Of a DNA stretch of 64,000 nucleotides, positions 9,403-40,800 are shown piece after piece. The position numbers and the translations under genes were made by a program. Under the pieces are notes generated by a model. That model saw nothing but the letters and a program-made list of their open reading frames with translations, had not been told where the DNA came from and did no database searches. The stretch comes from Alviniconcha marisindica (taxonomy: Eukaryota > Mollusca > Gastropoda > Provannidae): assembly GCA_018857735.1 (NCBI GenBank), contig JABMCL010003792.1, positions 312,001 through 376,000 of the forward strand, written 5' to 3'. Positions within the stretch are counted from its first letter, which is position 1; every line of letters starts with the position of its first letter.

Positions 9403-11830
9403 ACTGCCATCACCAGCAGTGAATCTCTCGTCACCGCCACCTGCAACGACGTGTCTGTGCTTGTAGCAGTGTGCTCTTTCTGTCAGGCAGCCCAAGGTGC
9501 ATGCGTCTGAGGATGGCTGCGTGGGCAGCGTTTCTGTTAGTCTGGGATCAAACCTCAGTGTGACCATCATTGCGTGGTCTTGTCTTTGTGAGTGTGTGGG
9601 TGCACTGCCCTTTTGGCTCTGGTGATTGTGAGTGCATTCCCTTGTCTGCATTTCATTGTGTTCTTTTCGTTTTGCTTTTGCGATAGTTTGGGTGCACTCT
9701 CGTCTTCTTTCTGTTATAAAATGCTCCCCCCCCCCCCCCCCCCTTTATTAATAGTAGGGCTGTTGCAGCGACATATATGTTGGTTGGTCTAAGAGCTCAT
9801 ATCTTTGCCATTGAGAAATGAAGTTGAATCGATCTGTCTCTTGGTCACTTCACTTCTCAGCAGTAACAAGTGAGCAGAGTTGGTGTGGTAGTTAGGTGAT
9901 TGGTAAGTCATCCATGCAGATTTAATTCCCAGCTTCAGTTTACCATTTACGTGAAGAGAAGAGGGAGTTTTTCAGGACAATTTCTTTTCAAAGATTTTCT
10001 CATCCACTGTCTCACGAGGCGCCCGTCTCACCGCAGAAATCCTGCTGATTATGCTGGCAGTTAGGTGTAGCTTCATTGGCTTCAGGTCATCCAGAATTAA
10101 TCTGTTGATAGCAAAGTATAGCGTAATTTCCTCTCGTTCACTTGCCTATTGATTGTAGTACCACCTTGGTGACAAAAACAGTTGTTATTGTAAGCTATTA
10201 GGAAAAAAAACAAAAAAAACTGATGGAAGTAGATATATAATTGATTTTTAAAGCATAGTCATAAGTCAACCATGACAGTTATATCACTGGCAAGTAAAAA
10301 GTGGTCTTAGTGTGTTTCTGTGAAGGAGGTGTACAAGTATCATCAACTTTTTGTTGCTTTTCATCTGACTTGCATCCCTTGCATTTCATTAGTAGTCATT
10401 GGTAGCGATTGGTTAAAGCTGAAATCTGATGGTTTTCAGAGTTTTGAAGCGGTTCTTAAAAGCAGTTGGGAGTTTATACAACAGGTTGCTGTGAACAGCG
10501 TTGCTACACAGCTAATTGTTAGCTACATGCGTGCCTTGGCAAATAATTTGGGGCATTATATTTCCTTGAGGAACAAAAGATGTATTTTTTGATTCTATGC
10601 ATTTATATCAATAGATTTGTTTCTTCTTCTTTTTTTCACCCTTTTAATGTACGCATTATTTGTGACCTTGGAATTGACATTATACCTCCAGCCAGTCAAC
10701 ATTTTTTGAGAGTGTATTGCACTTTTCTGCATGCATGTGCATAAAAGTTTCTTGTTCATAATCAGACTTGCACACAAAAATTGTCAGGCCTGAGCAAGCA
10801 GTGAAGTTTTGAACTAATCCGTAGATTTGTGATTTAAATGAGAACATGTACATAATTATGTGCCATGATTTACAACTGAATGCAATATGAGATGTGAAAA
10901 TTCACCTCTGAGAGGTCAGTTGCATTAAACATCTGACAAGCAAGTAGTTAACGTAATTGTGATAATTGAAACGGAGGTAGATTGCTTGTGCCAGAAGGTT
11001 CCAGAGAATGTTTCAAGTTGACATGTGTTTTAATTGGCTTCCAGTGAAATTGTCTCAAATTTAAAGACATTGGGAATACAGTGGAGTATTCTTCTGAAAG
11101 AGTTATGAAAGTGGAATCTTCTTCACTGAGGGAATTATGAAAATGTAATCAACATGTTAAAATGTTTTGATAATCTGGATTGTGAAAGTGTCTAAGGATT
11201 TGTATATATCTTACACCTGTAGTAAAATTATTGTATCATGGTTGGATCTGTGTTCGTGGGTTGCTGTGTTGAGTGGGTGTATGTTATGGTTTTGTTTGTT
11301 TCTTAAAACGAGCTTCCATTATGACAGAAACGAAGTGAGGGTTAGAGATCATGATAAAAAGGTCACTCTGTGAAACGCCACACAGCTGGGTTTTAAAATT
11401 GATACACAATTTATAGTCATTCTCAAAATACCAACATGTAAAAGTTTACAAACACATCTTTGTGTACAATGGCAATGTTCTTCTTAATTCTATGTTGAAA
11501 ACAAAAATCACATTCATACGCAAAATGATTTGAAACTGTAAACAAATGCCCATTCAACTCACATTCAATGGCTTACCAAACAAAATATTAAAGAAGGTCA
11601 TTCAGTTTCCCTTTGAGTTTGAATAACTCATAATGAAGCAGTCTCTCAAGTTCCTACTCGAAAAAGCAAAACCAGTGAAACAAATTACAACAGAAATTAC
11701 TGAGAGTCAAACATCTTCCAAATGCCTGAATTGTCTCTTCATTTTGTTGTTGTTGACAAGAACCTACTACTAAACATGACCCACCACAGTACAGTGTCAT
11801 CTTGGATCAAATGCACATTTTTGAGAAACT
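9403..11830. other. ALDH6A1 3' UTR and intergenic sequence
   Basis: No further coding exon was recognised. Contains a C-run at 9724-9743, A/T-rich sequence and one ATTAAA near 10924 that could serve as a weak polyadenylation signal. The boundary between the UTR and the APLF 3' region cannot be set. Confidence 0.5.
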
Positions 11831-13199
11831 GCAACTTTTTTTTTTTTTTTTTTAATGCAGCAGTCACTGAAGTAGGTCAAGGTCAATGAAATCGGTACAG
11901 AGGGGTCAAACTGACTACAGGTTTCCCATCAGGCCCAGCCAGTCACAGACTGATCATTACACAGACTTCCTCCTCAAGCGAGTCAAACACTGGTGAAACG
12001 ACCACAAGACATATGAAGGGCACATTTTGCCTTGGGACACAAGCACTGAAGTATAAACTGACAGCCGATCAATAGAGGGTGAAAAAGTGCGTGCCTTTGT
12101 TATAATGGAAGATGCGCTAAGGGTTGGACAACTCCCAAGTGGAAATGCGGCTGCTGACACTGAAGGCGAAGCATCCAACCCCAAGTGATGAATGTGCGCC
12201 AACACCAAAACGCCCTGTGCACAGCAACCGAAGCCTTTTCAAAATCAGCGATGTGGTATTTGTACACAGAAGGAAAAAAAATGATCAAACTGCATCAATC
12301 CGAGCAAAATATAACGCCAATGGACACTTCACAGATATCAATGAATGAATAGAAACTTGCGTAAACTGGTTGTGTACAACTCACAAGAGTATGTATATCT
12401 ATACACGCATGCACACACGCGCACACACACACATACACACAAACAAACAAAAAGCTAATAGTAATACCCAACCAGTGCTATAATCCCCAGGATATAAAAA
12501 GCCACCAACACGTTCTGCAGTACAAAGGAGTCAATAAAAACTGGTGACATCGATTTTCATCTGAACACATTTGAAGGATGACAGTATTATGGGGCAAATG
12601 ATAAATGTATATCATACAAAATGAACATACCAGTACAACTGACTACAAATGTAATGACAAGGGAGTCCAGAAACTGACTTGGGGAGCCATGGGTTGCAAA
12701 CAAAGAAAATAATTCAGCACACTGGAAAACGGTTACCCTCAGACAAACTTTTTTGGGGGGTGTGTGTTGCAGCCAATGTTTACCCAATGCAGCCTTTGAA
12801 ATGACTCAGTTTTTGACAAGTCCTATGCCATCTGAAGACGCCGCTGCCTTTTTCAACGCTTCTCCTCTCCCTGTGCGAAGCGTTTGTCTTTGTATCTGCA
12901 AGTAGTGTTTGGAGCCACACGCATGCACTGGTCAACAGACTGGGCGCACGTCAACAATACAATATACATGGTGGTGCGTATTCGTAACAAATGCGGTACC
13001 GGTTTCGGCAATCCAAGGAACAATAATGCTGTCACTAACGACCACTCCACAGAATCGGACAACACAGCAAGGAGAGCATCTGCTATTAGTTCTACAAGAT
13101 CCTCCCAATGGACTACATAGTCAGGAAAACAACAGAAAAAAAAGAAAAGAGAAAAAAAAGGCATAGGATTGATGGAAAACATCCAGCTTGTACCACTCA

Positions 13200-13345
13200 A
13201 AAAGGGTGAATGGTTTACTCCAGTGGTAAACTGGGTTTTGTGGGTAAGCAGAGAGACTCGGGTTCCAATCACCGTCAGACTGAACTCTCCCTTTGAAAGC
13301 TGTGGTTTACAGGTTGTTGTTCAGGGAGGGGGCATCTTCAACAAT
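13200..13345 (+). mobile_element. Degenerate tRNA-derived SINE
   Basis: The layout of the 4480 element recurs: an A-box-like TTACTCCAGTGGTAAACTGG, a B-box-like GGGTTCCAATCACC, then CTCTCCCTTTGAAAGCTGTGG. More diverged. Confidence 0.5.
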
Positions 13346-13559
13346 TAACAGCAAACGATGGCAAACATCACTGTCCATGCGAAGAAAACGGTACTAAATC
13401 TGACCACGCGCACATCTCTAAACACATGGCTTCATCTTGGTTGCTATCATCCGAAGGACTAGACACATAACCTGGCACCCTGAGATGGGATGGGAGGGGG
13501 GGGGGCCAAATTCTGACCAGGATTTGAACTTACAGCCTCTTAATCTTGGGTGCAGCATC

Positions 13560-13720
13560 TGGCATGCCAACTGCTGCCAGCCACTCTGCAAATTGTCAGT
13601 GCTGCAAAGCTGCCACTGCAAATCGTCCCACCACACCTGCAGTTCTCACTTTCAAATAGCAGCAAAATGCCGCAAGGATCACATCTAGGTCTGCCTCACT
13701 GTTAGCCCAGCACTGTCATC
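13560..13720 (-). mobile_element. Interspersed repeat, inverted partner of 3895-4035
   Basis: AGTTCTCACTTTCAAATAGC and AAGGATCACATCTAG match the reverse complement of the 3895 element. Confidence 0.7.
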
Positions 13721-14161
13721 AACCAATCAACTGAAGCCTTCTCGAGGAGGAGAGGGGGTGAGGGAGGGGGGGGGGGGCGCTCAGGAGGGAACACACTGAA
13801 AAAGGACAACGGGGAGAAAAAATACAAAACAAATAACAAGCTTAGCAGCAGACGTCACTGTTCACAGCTTCTGGGGAGAAATCCAAATGGAACACAGATC
13901 AAACAACAAGGTTTCACACAGCTGTTAGGAAAACAAAGAAAAAGGTAGAGCAGTAACAAACTACAACAACAACAACAAAAACAACTCAGCACTACACAAC
14001 GGAACTTTCACCACCTGATCAAATCACCGTAGCACAAAAACAACAGAATCCCTGTAAACTGTAAAGATCACTATCACGAAGGCAACACCACAATAGCTTA
14101 TCATGAATGAACCACACCCTGAAAACTTTTCAAGCCAATTCTCTTCTTTGTAAATGAATGA

Positions 14162-14183
14162 TCCCCCCCCCCCCCCCCCCCCC
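14162..14183. repeat. Poly-C run
   Basis: 22 C in a row; one of several long homopolymer C/G tracts in this window (also 34086-34109 and 63541-63556). Confidence 0.97.
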
Positions 14184-15009
14184 ATCTTTTTTAACCCATT
14201 CCATGGTAACTGATTTTAAAGGTACTCGCCTTCTAAAAACAAGTTCCATGCAAGAGTTAGAAGAGATCAAAATAAAAACTTTAAAAAAGTAAACAAAGAA
14301 AGACAAAAAAAAGACCCCCCCCAAAAAGGAAGTTTGTTTCAAAGTGCTCCCTCGATTCACATGAATTTTCTAAACTTAATTTCGACAGCAACAAATAACA
14401 GGACCGGTTGACCACAGTGACACCAAGTCCCACAGCCCGCCCCAGTTACATGCACTGCCACAAACTCCAAGCACTGGTTTTCAACATCCTTCCTTCAACC
14501 ACTGCCGTAATTGGTTATGCCACTGGTGTCGGAAGACTGGCAGCCAATGGACAGTTTTTCGCTGGAGTTCAAATGGCAGTAAGTTTCTGACAGACAACTC
14601 AAATTACGTTGGGAGTTTCTTACAGACAACTCAAATTATGTTTGGAGTGTCTTTTATAACTGCCCACGTTGCTTACGCCAGCAGGAACAAAACCAAAACC
14701 TGGATTTGTCCGCAAATGGGGAAAGGCCACCATTTTGGGACAAATCCAAGCACAAGAGGGCTAGTTCCTTTAACGTCCCGCCCACCTTGTCAATCATAGA
14801 TCCTCTAGGTGACCAGTTTGTGAAAGACTCGACTAACTAGACATTGCTTAGCCCCAGGGAGAATGCACAATGCACACAGAAATAGCAGAGAAACCTCCAA
14901 CATGACCAAAATGAAAACCCCAAATGTGACCAAAATGAAAATACAATAGGGTTGCAGAGAGGAGCATTACATGTGTACCATGGATGGTTACAGAATATTT
15001 TTTTTTCCT

Positions 15010-15175
15010 GGCTGGTAATTGGGTGGTACTGGTTCGATTCCCTGCTTCGGTTCTCCTTTCTCTAAAAAACAACAACGCATTGTGGTTCATGGACACCAAC
15101 TTGTGACTCAGCCCCATGCAATTACTCAAACTTTAAAATGGCTCTCATCCCTGCAGTGTAACCAGCCAACAAAGC
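15010..15175 (+). mobile_element. tRNA-derived SINE, truncated head
   Basis: B-box GGTTCGATTCC, then CTTCGGTTCTCCTTTCTCT, ACTTGTGACTCAGCCCC and AAAATGGCTCTCATCCCTGC, matching the body of the 4480 copy. Confidence 0.75.
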
Positions 15176-15427
15176 ATAACAAGCCTATTTCACAGAAATG
15201 ATTTTTTTTTTTTTTTAAAGAAAAAAGAAAGACAGAAAATCAAAAAATTGACAGCAGTTTTTCAGTTGTCATGTTGCTGCCATTTTGTGCTTGGCAGTCT
15301 GTGACAACACAAGCAAGACCAGCACGTGTGGCACAAGAGTCCATTCCATCATGAGCCGTCCGTTTCTGCTCTGTACTGGGGAGGCGCGAACCCACAACGG
15401 CTGCACCACAAGCAGCTCAAATTCAAG

Positions 15428-15676
15428 CACCCCGCCCCCCCCAAGTATTTCCTTTACACAAACACTGATACCCCCCACCCCAAGTATTTCCTTTACACAA
15501 ACACTGATAACACACATTTCCTACCAAACCTGTACCCCCCCCAAGTATTTCCTTTACACAAACACTGAGTATAACAATACATTTCCTTTACACAAACACT
15601 GATACCCCAAGTATTTCCTTTACACAAACACTGAGTATAACAACACATTTCCTTTACACAAACACTGATACACAAT
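15428..15676. repeat. Minisatellite, about 30-45-bp unit
   Basis: Seven occurrences of TTTCCTTTACACAAACACTGA with variable spacers (poly-C or AGTATAACAA). Confidence 0.9.
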
Positions 15677-15777
15677 CAGACAAAGGCTGCATTTCTGGGC
15701 AACTTGTGTCCCTTCATAAGCTCGCAATAACTCTTTGTCTCGCACATCCACAGATGTCACTTGTAGTTCTAGTTCAA

Positions 15778-15870
15778 CTTCAGTGTTGTTTTACGTCCAC
15801 AGAGACCATAAGGACCGATAACCAGGACGGCCACCTCGACTTTCACCCAGCTCCTGAGCTCTGACAACTT
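15778..15870 (-). mobile_element. SINE-like repeat fragment (family of 1838)
   Basis: TTTTACGTCCACAGAGACCA, GGACGGCCACCTCGACTTTC and CAGCTCCTGAGCTCTGAC are the reverse complement of the 1838 element. Confidence 0.75.
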
Positions 15871-15879
15871 CTATTCAGC

Positions 15880-18600
15880 AAAAGCAAACTACCTTTTACT
15901 GGGGAGAAGGGGGGGGTGTCTTGGCTGCAATTTGGGTACATCAGTGTGACAAGACTTGGACACACATACTCTGTATTTTCATGTGAGACAGGAATACCTC
16001 ATTGTCTTAAGGACCTGAAGCAAAAAACAAAACAAACAAAAATCCCCAAAGAAATTCAACAGAGGGCTGGTTCCTGAACAGGTGTGTCAACAGTAATAGC
16101 AACACAATGTCTGGGATTGTGTAATGTGGCCAAAAAATACCAAATTAAGATGACTTCTTACACACTGTTTATAAACCGCAAGACACTGCAAGAGACTTGC
16201 ACTTGTAACAAAGCAATTCATGGGACGGGTAGGGGAGAAATGCAATGGCCCTAAAAAACACTTTGATCAATAGCAATAAAAAAGCAGTCACTTTAATTAT
16301 GTTTAAATCAGATTCTTAGCAAGTGGCTTTATATTTTTTATATTTTTTTAAAAACAAAAACACACACACGATGGTTAGCTCACAGAAGAAGAAAATTAAT
16401 TCAACATATGAAAATTCTCTGAAAACAAAACAGCATATAAAATCATCAAATAAAGATTAACTTGATTCAGAAATGGCAACTGCACAATGAACATTTTCTC
16501 AAAGAAGCATCTGTGTCCACAAAAACATCATGAAGTACCTCAGGATCACCATCTAACTGTATCATCATGACACCTTTAACAGACGTGCGCTGACTTTCCG
16601 TACAAATTAATTTATTTGAGATTTAATGTCCTGTGATTTGTGGAAGTCACATCCAGGCACAACAAAAATCATCTAGTCACAAGCCTATGCCAGACTTTGT
16701 GTTACCAGCACCCAGAGATTAGCTCCAGTTTGTTTTCGTCAAAAGACCAGCCATCCAGGAAGCAACAGGTTACCTGGGAAATCAATACGTGAAACATTTA
16801 GCAGTGCTTGCATGCTTGATCATTTATTCAGGTTTGCAGGAATCCACGTAGTTCTCCTTGTGCATTTCCTTGAAGGTCTTCCCCTTTAAAAAAAAACACA
16901 CACCCCAAACATGCTGGTGATCTGTGTTTTGGGGAAGTCACATAGTTGGAAAAAACTGTTTTCAACGTTGACTGTGTTATACTGTGCGCTCAAAACCGCC
17001 AACACTGTCTTCCATCCCCATCACAACCAACTCTACTGTGTTTAGGTCAATGGACATGCCAGACCGCACATCAATCAATCAGACTGTGACCTACCAATGA
17101 CTGAAGACCGACTTCCAAGCCAATTCCTGGACATACTTTACGTCTGAAGAGGAGTGGAAAACAATGAAGTTGAATGAACAAGGCAGGCAGAAACCAGCGA
17201 GAAAAAATTCTGGCAGTTGGCAAAGCATGCAAAGCTACATTCTGACCCCACCCCAGGCTTACAGTGGAGTATCTGACAGCTCTGCATTATTCACAGAGGG
17301 GACTTTGATTCCGGTGTCCACGGTGATGCCCACTGCAGGCTTTCCGCTATAATTATAAAAGAAAACGCCATCATAACAACATATTCTTTCATGTACTGCT
17401 TCCCAAATTGGATCACACAGCTTATTACATGAAAATGTTTTGTTTTTTTTAAAAGGAAAAAAAGTCAACCACAACAAAAAGTCACCCACAGTCTCCTGAT
17501 CAACGGAAGCCTCCTTGGCATACACTCACTTCTTCAATGATTACAATGGCAAAAGTCCTGGGCAAACGACAAATCCAAAATGAATCTAAAACGTCTGAAT
17601 CTATGCAAACCGTCAACTGAAACAGACCCAGCTGTCCATCAGATCTTGTATCAACCCAACTCATTAATTTACAAATTGAGTGCCTTAATTAATGTAACAT
17701 GCATGTTATACATTGTTGATTAAATGTGGGCACTGGTCCAAGAGAGACAGGGAGAGGGAGGGAAGAGAGACGGAGAGATACAAACACAATTAAAATCACC
17801 AGAGCATGGAAAAGTGAGAAACGGGGATTAAAATCTGTGGAATTAGGTACATCTGGGGAGCCACCACTCAGTAGAATCCAAAGGTTTGAAACTTGCAATT
17901 TACTACTTATTTATTACTCTGTGCAGAAATTGTCATTGCAGATTCTGAATGCAAATCTCGCCCTCGCCAGCCTCAGCAAAGTCCACAGACAAAGCACACC
18001 TCTGACTGATTATAATTTATAGTCACATCATTAAAAAAAAAAAGGGCAAAAAAAAGCAACCCAAGATAATTGCAAAGGCTATTTTTTCCAGCACAAATCC
18101 TTAAAGCTCTAAGTGCCTTACACTACATAAAACAAATAGGGGCAACAATGCATTAATTTACATCTCATAAATATGAAGAACAACACACAAACACATCACT
18201 TAATATATTTCATAAGTAAGCCACCAATGAGTCCGTCAGCCAATCAACACGTGAACTGACTGGCTGCAGTATTCGGAACTCCACAACCAGGACTGTATCG
18301 CCAGCTGCCTAGCCCACGGGCCGAAGCCATGCAGTTACCTCCCTTGGCAAAAAGGACACAGTAACTACGCCTAAAGTAAAAAAACTCTCGCACCTCCAAT
18401 AATGTTAAAAAGACAGTTCAAACAACAAGTAATAGCAACAAGTCTGCTAACTGTTACGTAGCACTGTTAGCAGTTTCACAGATGTCACTACTGAAACATT
18501 TCAACTGACTGGGGCCTATATATATATAGCAGCCGCCTTTGAATGAGATGAGTGTCTGTTGACCGAGCTAAATGCACAAATGTCTAAATGAAAGCAAACA
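15880..18600. other. APLF downstream / 3' region, mostly A/T-rich
   Basis: No gene recognised. 17160-17345 is a dispersed repeat shared with 28530-28715 (GAAGTTGAATGAAC, GGCAAAGCATGC, TCTGAC, CAGCTCTG). TTTATT (AATAAA on the minus strand) occurs near 17909, 16823 and 16610 as possible APLF polyadenylation signals. Confidence 0.45.
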
Positions 18601-18601
18601 C

Positions 18602-18945
18602 TAAGGACTTTGGTGGGGGAGAACGGACAAGGGTTGGGTGTGTGTGTGGGGGGGGGGGGGTGGACATGGGGGCGGACAGACAAGGGGGTGGTGTGTGTGT
18701 GGTGGGGGGGACAGACAAGGGGCAGGGGTCGGATGGGGGGGGGGGAATGGGCATGGGGGGGGGGAAGGCATGGGGTGGGGGGGGAGACAAGGGGCAAGGG
18801 ATCGAGTGTGTTGTATGTTGTTGTTTTTTTTGGGGGGGGGAGGCAGGACAAAGAGGGGATGGGGGTGGGGGTGGGAGACAGACAAGGGGGGCAGCGGGAT
18901 CGGGAGTGGGGGGCCGCAGAACAGACAAAGGGGGGGGGGGCAATA
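18602..18945 (+). repeat. Long G-rich tract
   Basis: Over 340 bases with many runs of 4-10 G separated by ACAGACAAG, CATGG or TGTGTG. On the minus strand, the APLF direction, it is C-rich. It could form G-quadruplexes on the plus strand; open frames here are artefacts. Confidence 0.85.
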
Positions 18946-19247
18946 AGAGACAACTGCAGACACTAAAGGTCTAGCTTTTGTTTTATACTGACAAATTTCC
19001 AACTCCAAGGCATGATATCCCTTTCTCTCCCTCCCTCACACACATATATATACACGTCTAGGTATCAAATAAAAAGCAAATATATCTTGAATATGAAACA
19101 CAAATGCACAAGTTATACATAATACCAATGAATGAAGAACAACATTATTTTATAGACATCTTGCAAATTCAACCTCTCACACACTCGCAAACCTTTCACA
19201 ACAATAATCACCTCCCTTAACCCCCCCCTCCAAACCCCTTCTCCCAA

Positions 19248-36788
<17,541 letters not shown>

Positions 36789-36817
36789 GTTGATTATCTC
36801 CCTTCCAGAGTTTTAAT

Positions 36818-37813
36818 CTGCAACATCCACAACAACCTCACTTCAAAACAACTATTACGTGCAATGTACTTATAGACTGAAATGGCAAAATGTTCATGTA
36901 AGAAATAAACATCAGAACATACGTGAATGAGGCAACCTGCACATACGTGAACCCAAGGCAACCTTTTAAGAGTCAAATGCTACAAATATTTACAAACATG
37001 ACAGTCCACGTTGGGCGTTTTTATTTCACTACAGTTGGACTTTTGTTTACTTTCGCTGATGATCATGAGTACTCATTTCCTAACTTACTTAGAAAAGTCT
37101 GTGGCTATGACTGTATGACTACGAGCATATATTTTGTATCAGTGCAACATCAAAACCAAAAGCTGCCCAGTGCTTCAAACGAAATGAGGTCAAACTTCAA
37201 ATTTTCACTGCAAGATAATCAACAGTATACCAACCCGATCTGACAGCACCATGTATGATAAATCTATGATGGACAGAAAAACAAAAAGGCAACACTGAAT
37301 AGGTCTGGGACCTCGAAAAGCACACGTTTGAATATTGTTTATAAATTGTGAAGTGAAAGCGTCTGAAATAAGTAAAGCGTCTGTTTCAGTTGTACACTTT
37401 TTCTCCAAAGACTTATGGTTTTAGCTCATTCTTCGAATCGAAACGTAGTGCACCACCTAGGATAGTTTGAATTCTGCCTAAAAGACTAATACACGCACAT
37501 GCAACGCACATAAAATAAACAAACAAACCAAAAAAATTACCCAGAAAAGCATGACAAAATTGACAAAAGAAGCCAGGAGCTACTTTCGCAACTTCTTGAC
37601 AAGAAAAGCAACGCAAGGGGCACAACTCTATCTTTGCCCCTCTTTCGCGAGCCTAAGTTATGAAATAAAGTATCTCATGTCCGAAGTTCACTCCCCGAGT
37701 GCAGCTGCTGTCAAAATAGCCAGCACTGCCCAACCCGGCGCTCCAGGGACCAGGCTATGTCAGGTTTAATGTGACTCAGAGAATTGTGAAGGGCAGCACA
37801 GGGCACAGACAAA
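36818..37813. promoter_or_regulatory. Head-to-head intergenic region, APLF / tandem GST
   Basis: The region separates the APLF coding exon (starting 36817, minus) from the GST start codon. A plausible APLF non-coding exon ends at a minus-strand donor (CTGGGTAATT) at 37541. That would put both transcription starts near 37.7-37.8 kb and suggest a shared bidirectional promoter. No TATA box was identified. Confidence 0.45.
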
Positions 37814-37881
37814 ATGGGCCTCGTTTTATCGGTGGCATCAGCCGTGTGGGGTTTATTTGTTAAACAGCCTCAAACACTTAG
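37814..37881 (+). CDS. Tandem GST exon 1 with start codon
   Basis: ATG then GLVLSVASAVWGLFVKQPQ, ending AG before donor GTAATA. It joins the next exon in phase to form a Ser codon. Chosen because it is the nearest upstream ATG exon with a fitting phase; G2 and S6 match a myristoylation consensus. Confidence 0.7.
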
Positions 37882-40800
37882 GTAATATATAGTCATCTAT
37901 TGCGAACCACTGCCCGTGTTGATTTTTCCTTTGTGGCTTTTATTCAGTGGAAAGCTCAGCTGTTGCCTATAACTGTTTTAGCTTGTAAACCATACGCAGC
38001 TGGACATGAGCAGGCCTAGGGGAAGCTTCCCTGTCTACCGTGGCAAAATAAATTTAACCCATTGCATTTAAAAGTAAAACATTACGACTACATCTAGAGT
38101 CTGATTATCTATACGCCTTCGGTATTGAGTAGCACTCTCATTTAGCTGCTGTAGCATGACCCAGGTAATGCAACTGAATTTCTATCACCCCCAAAGTATT
38201 AAAGAAGTAAAAACTACTGAAAGGAGAATTACCCCAAAGTGTAAAGGGCCAATGCCTTTTTTTCTTTTCTTTTTTTTCTTTTTTATGTGGGAATTAACTA
38301 CTTGAAAGGGACAATGCCTTTTTTCTTTCTTTTTATCGTAATGGGAATTAACTGCATGTTGGTTATTTTGTATACAGCCCAAAACCCAAGGCCTCTTTTT
38401 TCTGTTGTGTTTCAGCGAAAGATTTACACCTTTGCCAGGAATCACGCTGTACAACAATGAAGTTAGTCCGTGTGCTCGCAGAGTCCATATGACATTGCTG
38501 GAAAAGGGCATGAAATTTAGGAAGGTAAGTTGTGATGTTCAGATGTGTGTTCACTTTGATAGATAGAACAGGAAACGTCTCACTCTCACTCTCACTGTCT
38601 CAGTTTTACATCATTTGACATTTTTTAGTATCACTATCAGTTGGAGAAAAAGAAAAAAAATACTCATTGTCATTGATGTTTTAACTGAACAACATTAACA
38701 ACAGTGTTAGTTCTTGTTCAGTGCACAATAACTTGCCAATATATGAGAGTTGAGTGAGAGACCACAGTTAGTCAGTCAGCACATGCTGACAAGACACACC
38801 ACACTTTCATTTCAGCCGCCATGCAGATGAAACACATCATTCTTTCAACTGCCATGCACATGAGACTCACCACTCTTTCATTTTTACTGCCGCAAGACAC
38901 ACCACTCTTTCATTTTCACTGCTGCAAGACACACCACTCTTTCATTTTTACTGCCGCAAGACTCACCACTCTTTCATTTCAACTGGCAAGAGACACACCG
39001 CTCTTTCATTTCAACTGCCAAGAAACACACCACCATTTCATTTCAACTGCCATGAGACACACCACTCTTTCATTTCAACTGCCACAAGACACACCACTCT
39101 TTCATTTCAACTGAGAAGAGACACACCACCCTTTCATTTCAACTGCCATGAGAAACACCGCTCTTTCATTTCAACTGCCAAGAGACGCACCACCCTTTCA
39201 TTTCAACTGTGAAGAGACACACCACTCTTTCATTTCAACTGCCATGAGTCACACCACCCTTTCATTTCAACTGCGAAGAGACACACCACCCTTTCATTTA
39301 AACTGCCAAGAGACACACCACTCTTTCATTTCAACTGCCACAAGACACACCACTCTTTCATTTCAATTGCCAAGAGACACACCACCCTTTCATTTCAACT
39401 GCCATGAGAAACATCACTCTTTCATTTCAACTGCCAAGAGACACACCACTCTTTCATTTCAACTGCCAAGAGACACACCACTCTTTCATTTCAACTGCCA
39501 CAGAGACACACCACTCTTTTCATTTTCAACTGCCATGCAGATGAGACACACCACTCTTCAACCCCGGAAAACCACCTTTCATCACTGCTAGAACTCCACT
39601 CTTTCATTTCCTGCCAGGATGCTTGCATCCTTTCATTTCAACTGCCAAGAGACACAACTCACATTTCTGCCATGAGTCACAACCTTTCTTTCAACTGCCA
39701 AAGACACACCACTCTTCACTGCAAAAATTTTATTCAACTGGAAGAGACACACCACCCTTTCATTTCAACTGCCATGAGAAACACCACTCTTTCATTTCAA
39801 CTGCCAGAGCACACCACTCTTTCATGTCAACTGCGAAGAGACACACCACCCTTTCATTTCAACTGCCATGAGAAACACCACTCTTTCATTTCAACTGCCA
39901 CGAGACACACCACTCTTTCATTTCAACTGCAGAATGAGACACACCACCTTTTCATTTCAACTGCCATGAGAACACCACTCTTTCATTTCAACTGCCACGA
40001 GACACACCACTCTTTTCATTTCAACTTCCATGCAGATGAGACACACCACTCTTTTCATTTCAACTGCCACGAGACACACCACTCTTTTCATTTCAACTGC
40101 CAAGAGACACACCACTCTTTTATTTCAACTGCCAAGAGACACACCACTCTTTTCATTTCAACTGCCACGAGACACACCACTCTTTTCATGTCAACTGCCA
40201 TGCAGATGAGACACACCACTCTCAACTGCCACTGTTATCCAGCAGTTCAGATTCATTTCCTTTCAGGCATCTTTTGCTCATTGGATTGATCAATACATGT
40301 GTGAGAGAGAAAACGTTTCTGGTAAATCTTTCTTCAATCACGTAGGTGCTGCCACGCTTTGAGATTATGCCAGTGTGTGGAGTGTTTTGCATTTTCTCTT
40401 GTTGCAACATGTTACTTGTTAGTAGTGAGACAGTCACTGATGAGTCTGCCCAGACAAATGTTGACTGATGACTCAGAAAGTTCAAAGAACTGAAAAAGTT
40501 CCTCACTGTGTTTTGATTCAGAATTGAACGATTACCAGATGCTTTCGCTGGATTATTCAGTGCTGCACTGACCACTGAGCCACACCCCTTTCCTTGTCTC
40601 TCAGGTGGAGGTGGACCTGATGAAAGGTGAGCAGCTGTCCGCAGAGTACCAGCATGTCTGTCCCAACAAGAAAGTGCCCGCCATTGCCTTTGTCGACGTG
40701 CCTGTGAGTATGTTACCGCACAGTTGTAGTACTTGTACTGGTTAGGCTCAGATCAACCTTAGCTTTATACTGAATCTGTTGCCTGTTTATGGAAATGCTA

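Noticed and set aside
18510..18970. Proline- or glycine-rich frames on both strands
   Set aside because: Translation of the G-rich tract; composition only.
38821..40289. Long Phe/His/Thr-rich frames
   Set aside because: Minisatellite of about 32 bases in a GST intron.
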